A stretch of DNA of 64,000 nt, taken from positions 129,526-193,525 of the forward strand of contig WGMN01000001.1 of assembly GCA_016125035.1 (NCBI GenBank). Direction: 5' to 3'. This DNA comes from Pseudomonadota bacterium (GTDB taxonomy: Bacteria; Pseudomonadota; Alphaproteobacteria; UBA2136; UBA6156). Positions 60,778 to 64,000 of this stretch are shown here, piece by piece; the stretch's first letter is position 1; each line of letters opens with the position of its first letter. The notes under the pieces were generated by a model. It had not been told where the DNA came from. It was given only the letters and a program-made list of their open reading frames with translations, and ran no database searches. The translations under genes were made by a program, and so were the position numbers.

Positions 60778-60812
60778 GGTTACGGGCCACGGGTTACGGA
60801 TTACGGGTTACG
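60778..60812. repeat. Heptamer array, CGT class, right arm of inverted pair (5 units)
   Basis: On the + strand: GGTTACG (three), GGCCACG and GATTACG, the complement of the left-arm words. It codes the last residues of LptB (SVTRNP) and contains its stop codon. Confidence 0.93.
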
Positions 60813-61576
60813 GAATTTACGGGCAGTTCAAAATCCTCACCCAGGTAGACGCGGCGGACGTCGGCGTTCTGGACGATCTGCGCGGGGGTGCCGGATGCCA
60901 GCACGCGGCCCTCCGAGATAATATAGGCCCTATCCACCAGGGTTAGCGTATCGCGCACGTTGTGGTCGGTGATGAGCACGCCCATGCCGCGGGTTTTAAG
61001 GTGCATGACCAGGGTTTTGACGTCGCGGATGGCGATGGGGTCGACCCCGGCGAAAGGTTCGTCGAGCATGATATAGGAGGGGTTGGTGGCCAGTGCGCGG
61101 GCGATTTCCACGCGGCGGCGTTCGCCCCCTGACAAGGCCGTGGCAGGTGAGTTGCGCACGCGGACAAGGCCGAATTCCTCCAGCAGGTCATCGAGGCGGG
61201 TGGTGAGCTCTGCCCGGCTCTCGGTGACCATTTCCAGCACCGCGCGGAGGTTCTCTTCCACCGTGAGGCCGCGGAAGATGCTGGCCTCTTGCGGCAGGTA
61301 GCCCAGCCCCATGCGCGCGCGGCGGTACATGGGCAGGTGCGCGAGGTCTTGGCCATCCAGCGTGAGCGTGCCGGCCGAGAGCTCTGTCAGCCCGATGATA
61401 CTTTGGAAACAGGTGGTTTTGCCCGCGCCGTTGGGGCCGAGCAGGGCCACCACCTCTCCGCGCCGGACGGTGAGCGAGACGTTGGAAAGAATGGAGCGCG
61501 CACCGACCTTTTTGACCAGCCCTTCCGCCTTGAGGCCGGCGAGCGCGGTGGGCAGCGAGGTGATGACGGGTGTCAT
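60794..61576 (-). CDS. lptB: LPS export ABC transporter ATP-binding protein LptB
   Basis: Powers LPS transport with LptF/LptG at the inner membrane. 260 residues. Walker A GPNGAGKT (47-54), signature LSGGERRRVEIARAL and Walker B YIMLDEPFAGVDP are all intact, as is the switch His in LITDHNVRDTL. The last six residues (SVTRNP) and the stop come from a heptamer array. It is the last gene of kdsD-lptC-lptA-lptB. Confidence 0.97.
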   Translation of the reverse strand: MTPVITSLPTALAGLKAEGLVKKVGARSILSNVSLTVRRGEVVALLGPNGAGKTTCFQSIIGLTELSAGTLTLDGQDLAHLPMYRRARMGLGYLPQEASIFRGLTVEENLRAVLEMVTESRAELTTRLDDLLEEFGLVRVRNSPATALSGGERRRVEIARALATNPSYIMLDEPFAGVDPIAIRDVKTLVMHLKTRGMGVLITDHNVRDTLTLVDRAYIISEGRVLASGTPAQIVQNADVRRVYLGEDFELPVNSVTRNP

Positions 61577-61594
61577 GCGCGGCGGACCTTAGTG

Positions 61595-62068
61595 CTACTG
61601 GCCTTGGGGAACGAAGTGGGCGCGGACCGGGCCGCTGCTGTTGGTGACTTGGGCATTACCCCCGGCAATATCGTACAAAAGGCGGTCTCCGGCAAGGGTG
61701 GAGGGACCGCGGGTGAGCGTGACCGCGCCGGTGAGGGTGAGCTCTTGCCGGGTGGGGTTGTAGACGGCTTTGCTGCCGGTGGCTTTTTCCGCCACCGGGC
61801 CGGAGCGGGTGAACACCACGTTGCCGCCTTCTGCCACCATTTGCTGGATATCGCCCTGGCCGTTCTTGCCGTAGGTGACCGTGACACGTGGCGCGGTGAG
61901 CGTAACGCCACCCTGGGTGATGCGCACGTTGCCGGCGAAGGTGGCCTGGCCATCGGCATGGTGGATGTCGAGCTGGTTGGCGGTGATATCCACCGGGCCG
62001 GACAGTTTGGCGGTTTGCGCCTGGGCGGTGGCGGCGGCCAGCAGGAGGATGAGCAGCAGGCGGGACAT
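61595..62068 (-). CDS. lptA: LPS transport periplasmic protein LptA
   Basis: Forms the periplasmic bridge for LPS. 157 residues: signal peptide MSRLLLILLLAAATAQA, then a beta-jellyroll (OstA-like) with GPVDITANQLDIHHADGQAT and repeated strands. It lies between lptC and lptB, 18 bp before lptB. It is shorter than many homologues but complete. Confidence 0.92.
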   Translation of the reverse strand: MSRLLLILLLAAATAQAQTAKLSGPVDITANQLDIHHADGQATFAGNVRITQGGVTLTAPRVTVTYGKNGQGDIQQMVAEGGNVVFTRSGPVAEKATGSKAVYNPTRQELTLTGAVTLTRGPSTLAGDRLLYDIAGGNAQVTNSSGPVRAHFVPQGQ

Positions 62069-62089
62069 GGTGGTTGTTCTCCTTATTAT

Positions 62090-62728
62090 TTACTGCGGCG
62101 TGAGCACGGCGTGGACGCCGCCGGTAAGGGTGAGCTGGGAGATGTTCTGGTTAGCGCTGAGCAGCGGCGCGGTGACGTTGAGCCCCCACGGGCCGATGGT
62201 GCCGGTGATGTTAACCCCGCCCGAGGCCGTGAGCTGCCGCTCGGCCAGCGAGGTATCTATGTGCGGGGCGGTGAGGGTGAGGCCCAGGCCCTCGACCTGC
62301 ACGTTGCCGGTGAGGCCGAGGTAGTGCGTGCTTTGCGCGTAGCTGCCGCTTTCCGCCCGCAGAGTGAGTGTGCGCGAAGGGTTGGTGGGGGTGGAGGGGA
62401 ATTCCAGGTGGGCGAGCACGGTGTTGAGCACGATGGTGGTGCTGGCGGCCGAGCCTTGCTGGCCGGCGCTGACGGCGGTGATCTCCCAATTACGGCCGCT
62501 GGTATCCTGCCCGGTGTAGCGCGGCGATTCCAGCAGCGCGCTGGTGCTGACGGTGGTGAGGCTGGTGACCGTGGTGCCGCTGATGCTTTGGCGCATGGAT
62601 CGCGGCGCGGCGGGCTCGGTGGGGGCGGTGAGGCGGAACAGGCGGCTCTCGCGCACCGAGCCGAAGAGAATGACGCCCAGCACCAGGATGGCGATGACCA
62701 GCAGCAGCAGAATGGCGCGGCGGTTCAT
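62090..62728 (-). CDS. lptC: LPS export protein LptC
   Basis: A bitopic inner-membrane protein passing LPS from LptBFG to LptA. 212 residues: one N-terminal helix (AILLLLVIAILVLGVILFG, about 5-23) and a periplasmic beta-fold with the typical RNWEITAVSA strand and GNVQVEG turn. It directly follows kdsD, with the stop of one next to the start of the other. Confidence 0.88.
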   Translation of the reverse strand: MNRRAILLLLVIAILVLGVILFGSVRESRLFRLTAPTEPAAPRSMRQSISGTTVTSLTTVSTSALLESPRYTGQDTSGRNWEITAVSAGQQGSAASTTIVLNTVLAHLEFPSTPTNPSRTLTLRAESGSYAQSTHYLGLTGNVQVEGLGLTLTAPHIDTSLAERQLTASGGVNITGTIGPWGLNVTAPLLSANQNISQLTLTGGVHAVLTPQ

Positions 62729-63700
62729 TTACACCACACCCGCGTGGAGGCATTCCGCCAGGCGCAGCAGGCCGACCGGTTTTTTACCTTCCACCACCCA
62801 CAGGCTGGTGATGCCAAGCTCATCCATTTGCGCCACCGCGGCGGTGGCCATGGTGGTGGCGGTGGTGGTTTTGGGAGAGTGGGTCATCACCCCCGAGGCC
62901 GGTTGGGCCAGCAGGATCTGCGTGGATTTGGAGGTGAGCAGGCGGCGCTTGAGATCGCCATCGGTGAAGATGCCCACCAGGTTGCCCTTAGCATCTGTCA
63001 GCCCGACGCAGCCGAGGTTGCGCTCGGTAAGGGTGGTGAGCACCTGCGCCATGGTGGCTTTTTGCGTCAGCAGCGGCAGATTTTTGGCCACCATCACCTC
63101 TTCCACCCGCAGCAGTTGCGCACCAAGTTTGCCGCCGGGGTGGAACACGGCGAAATCTTCCTTTTTAAAGCCGCGCGCGGTCATCAGCGCCACGGCCAGC
63201 GCATCCGCCAGGGCCAGCGAGGCGGTGGTGCTGGTGGTGGGGGCGAGGTTAAGCGGGCAGGCCTCTTTTTGCACCAGCGTGTTAAGCACCACGGTGGCGG
63301 CCTTGCCGAGCGTGCTGGACGGCTTGCCGGTGAGCGCGATGAGCGGAATTTTGAAGCGCGTGGCGTAGGTGATGAGGGGCGCGAGCTCTTTGCTCTCGCC
63401 GCTGTGCGAGAGGGCGAGGAGGATATCTTGTTTGGTGATCATGCCCAGATCGCCGTGCAGGGCCTCGGTGGGGTGGACGAAGAACGCCGGGGTGCCGGTG
63501 CTGGCCAGGGTGGCAGCGATCTTGCCGCCGATGTGCCCGGACTTGCCCACCCCGCTGACGATGACGCGGCCCTTGGTTTTGAGAATAAGCTCAAGAGCTT
63601 GGGGGAAGGACGGGTTTTTGGGCAGGGCGGCAGCCAGGGTGTGCAGGGCGGCGGCGGCGGCTTCCAGCGTGGCCTGGGCGGCCTTGGTGGCGGATTTCAT
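62729..63700 (-). CDS. kdsD: Arabinose-5-phosphate isomerase KdsD/KpsF
   Basis: Makes D-arabinose 5-phosphate from ribulose 5-phosphate for Kdo, the inner sugar of LPS. 323 residues from the ATG at 63700 (MKSATKAAQATL). SIS domain (about 30-170; GVGKSGHIGGKIAATLASTG, LSHSGESKEL) followed by a pair of CBS domains (about 200-323). The open frame extends upstream through a heptamer array, but this is unlikely to be translated. kdsC is missing between it and lptC. Confidence 0.95.
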   Translation of the reverse strand: MKSATKAAQATLEAAAAALHTLAAALPKNPSFPQALELILKTKGRVIVSGVGKSGHIGGKIAATLASTGTPAFFVHPTEALHGDLGMITKQDILLALSHSGESKELAPLITYATRFKIPLIALTGKPSSTLGKAATVVLNTLVQKEACPLNLAPTTSTTASLALADALAVALMTARGFKKEDFAVFHPGGKLGAQLLRVEEVMVAKNLPLLTQKATMAQVLTTLTERNLGCVGLTDAKGNLVGIFTDGDLKRRLLTSKSTQILLAQPASGVMTHSPKTTTATTMATAAVAQMDELGITSLWVVEGKKPVGLLRLAECLHAGVV

Positions 63701-63708
63701 GGGGGAAC

Positions 63709-63736
63709 CGTAACCCGTAACCCGTGGCCCGTAAAC
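63709..63736. repeat. Heptamer array, CGT class, in the kdsD leader
   Basis: Units CGTAACC (two), CGTGGCC and CGTAAAC, ending nine bases before the kdsD ATG. It could hinder or tune ribosome access. Confidence 0.9.
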
Positions 63737-63873
63737 AGGTATTAAGGTGTTGAGTTGAAAGGCTAACGCGCTGAATACGGGTGGGCTCATCTGTGGTTGG
63801 TTCCACCGTGGCTGATTTTTTGGGGCTTGCGGATTGCCATGGCGGGTGGGGCCCTTCCCCCAGGCCGTGCGCC

Positions 63874-64000
63874 CTACCCCAGGTGGCGGGCGAGGGTAAG
63901 GCCCGCGGCCATGGCCAGGAGCGAGCCCGCCACCGACAGGGTGATGTAGGCGATGGCCAGGCCGGTTTGGTTGCGTTCCAACAGGGTCACCGTTTCCAGA
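63874..64000 (-). CDS. crcB: Fluoride channel CrcB/FluC, C-terminal part (5' end outside window)
   Basis: Only the last 42 residues are in the window. They read LETVTLLERNQTGLAIAYIT and end in a membrane helix (LSVGSLLAMAAGLTLAH). The S/L-E-T-x-x-L-L-E-R pattern followed by a helix and a short tail matches the end of CrcB/FluC, a dual-topology fluoride exporter. The rest must be checked outside the window. Confidence 0.72.
   Translation of the reverse strand, partial: LETVTLLERNQTGLAIAYITLSVAGSLLAMAAGLTLARHLG

Larger units (their letters stand above)
60486..60793. other. Gene-free spacer with promoter-like site and inverted heptamer pair
   Basis: About 300 bp without a gene. It holds a promoter-like site (60599-60626), the CGT-class arrays at 60641-60682 and 60778-60812 in inverted orientation, and an 88-bp loop region between them in which I see no gene. 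Confidence 0.7.

Noticed and set aside
61289..63745. 818-codon open frame opposite lptB, lptA, lptC and kdsD
   Set aside because: Spans four clearly identified genes on the other strand and has no recognisable motif.
63701..63790. Upstream extension of kdsD through the heptamer array
   Set aside because: KdsD homologues start close to the ATG at 63700; the extension peptide is repeat-coded and has no ribosome site.
63737..63873. tRNA-like segment near GGTTCCACC in the kdsD leader
   Set aside because: No acceptor stem, anticodon arm or T-loop could be built around it.

Overview
The window is a stretch of GC-rich bacterial chromosome that looks alphaproteobacterial. Several clusters point that way: truB-rpsO; infB/ylxR/nusA/rimP; ybeY-corC-lnt-xre with metK opposite; phoH, miaB, rimI and tsaB; a TsaE protein fused to an AmgK-type sugar kinase followed by murU, addB, addA and trxA; a large NAD-glutamate dehydrogenase; and kdsD-lptC-lptA-lptB. 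Flagellar rod genes and LPS-transport genes indicate a motile, LPS-bearing Gram-negative cell. I would not name a genus. No rRNA, tRNA, CRISPR array, transposase or prophage was seen.

Layout. 1-4 kb: flgF (cut by the window edge) and two degenerate cyclic-di-GMP proteins. 4-14 kb: the translation cluster, interrupted by small unknown genes, a cytosolic class-A beta-lactamase-like protein and an AT-richer short-chain dehydrogenase. 14-25 kb: trmB, a DJ-1/PfpI protein, metK, ybeY-corC-lnt-xre, a cation/proton antiporter, phoH, miaB, rimI, tsaB. 25-34 kb: a rod-like small protein, glutamate dehydrogenase, a flippase-like membrane protein, trpS, pnp, dsbB. 34-43 kb: pheT, a small lipoprotein, pheS, rplT, rpmI, then three tandem secreted seven-bladed propellers. 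43-50 kb: accD, two AT-richer orphans, ppa, ihfB, a FAM151/menorin-like protein, an ankyrin protein, aspS. 50-60 kb: tsaE-amgK, murU, addB, addA (short), trxA, nudix, uppP and a four-helix-bundle (S23/Avd-like) gene. 60-64 kb: the lpt operon, kdsD and the end of a fluoride channel gene.

The most unusual content is a family of very short tandem repeats spread across the whole window. Seven-bp units, usually four copies per array, occur at about 20 places; most fit the pattern N-G-T-N-R-Y-Y, with CGT, AGT and GGT classes. Eight-bp versions occur at two loci and ten-bp versions at two more. They lie inside coding sequences (trmB, miaB, dsbB, pheT twice, one exported protein), they contain the stop codons of at least nine genes, and at three loci they form inverted pairs around a 34-95 bp spacer. 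At 59580-60017 an inverted pair of eight-bp arrays directly brackets the S23/Avd-like gene: the left array ends on its ATG and the right array begins with its stop codon. My leading hypothesis is that this is a self-contained mobile repeat element, with the protein-free inverted pairs as its non-autonomous relatives. Unit variation falls largely at adenines of the consensus, which recalls diversity-generating retroelements, whose Avd subunit is also a four-helix bundle. No reverse transcriptase is present in the window.
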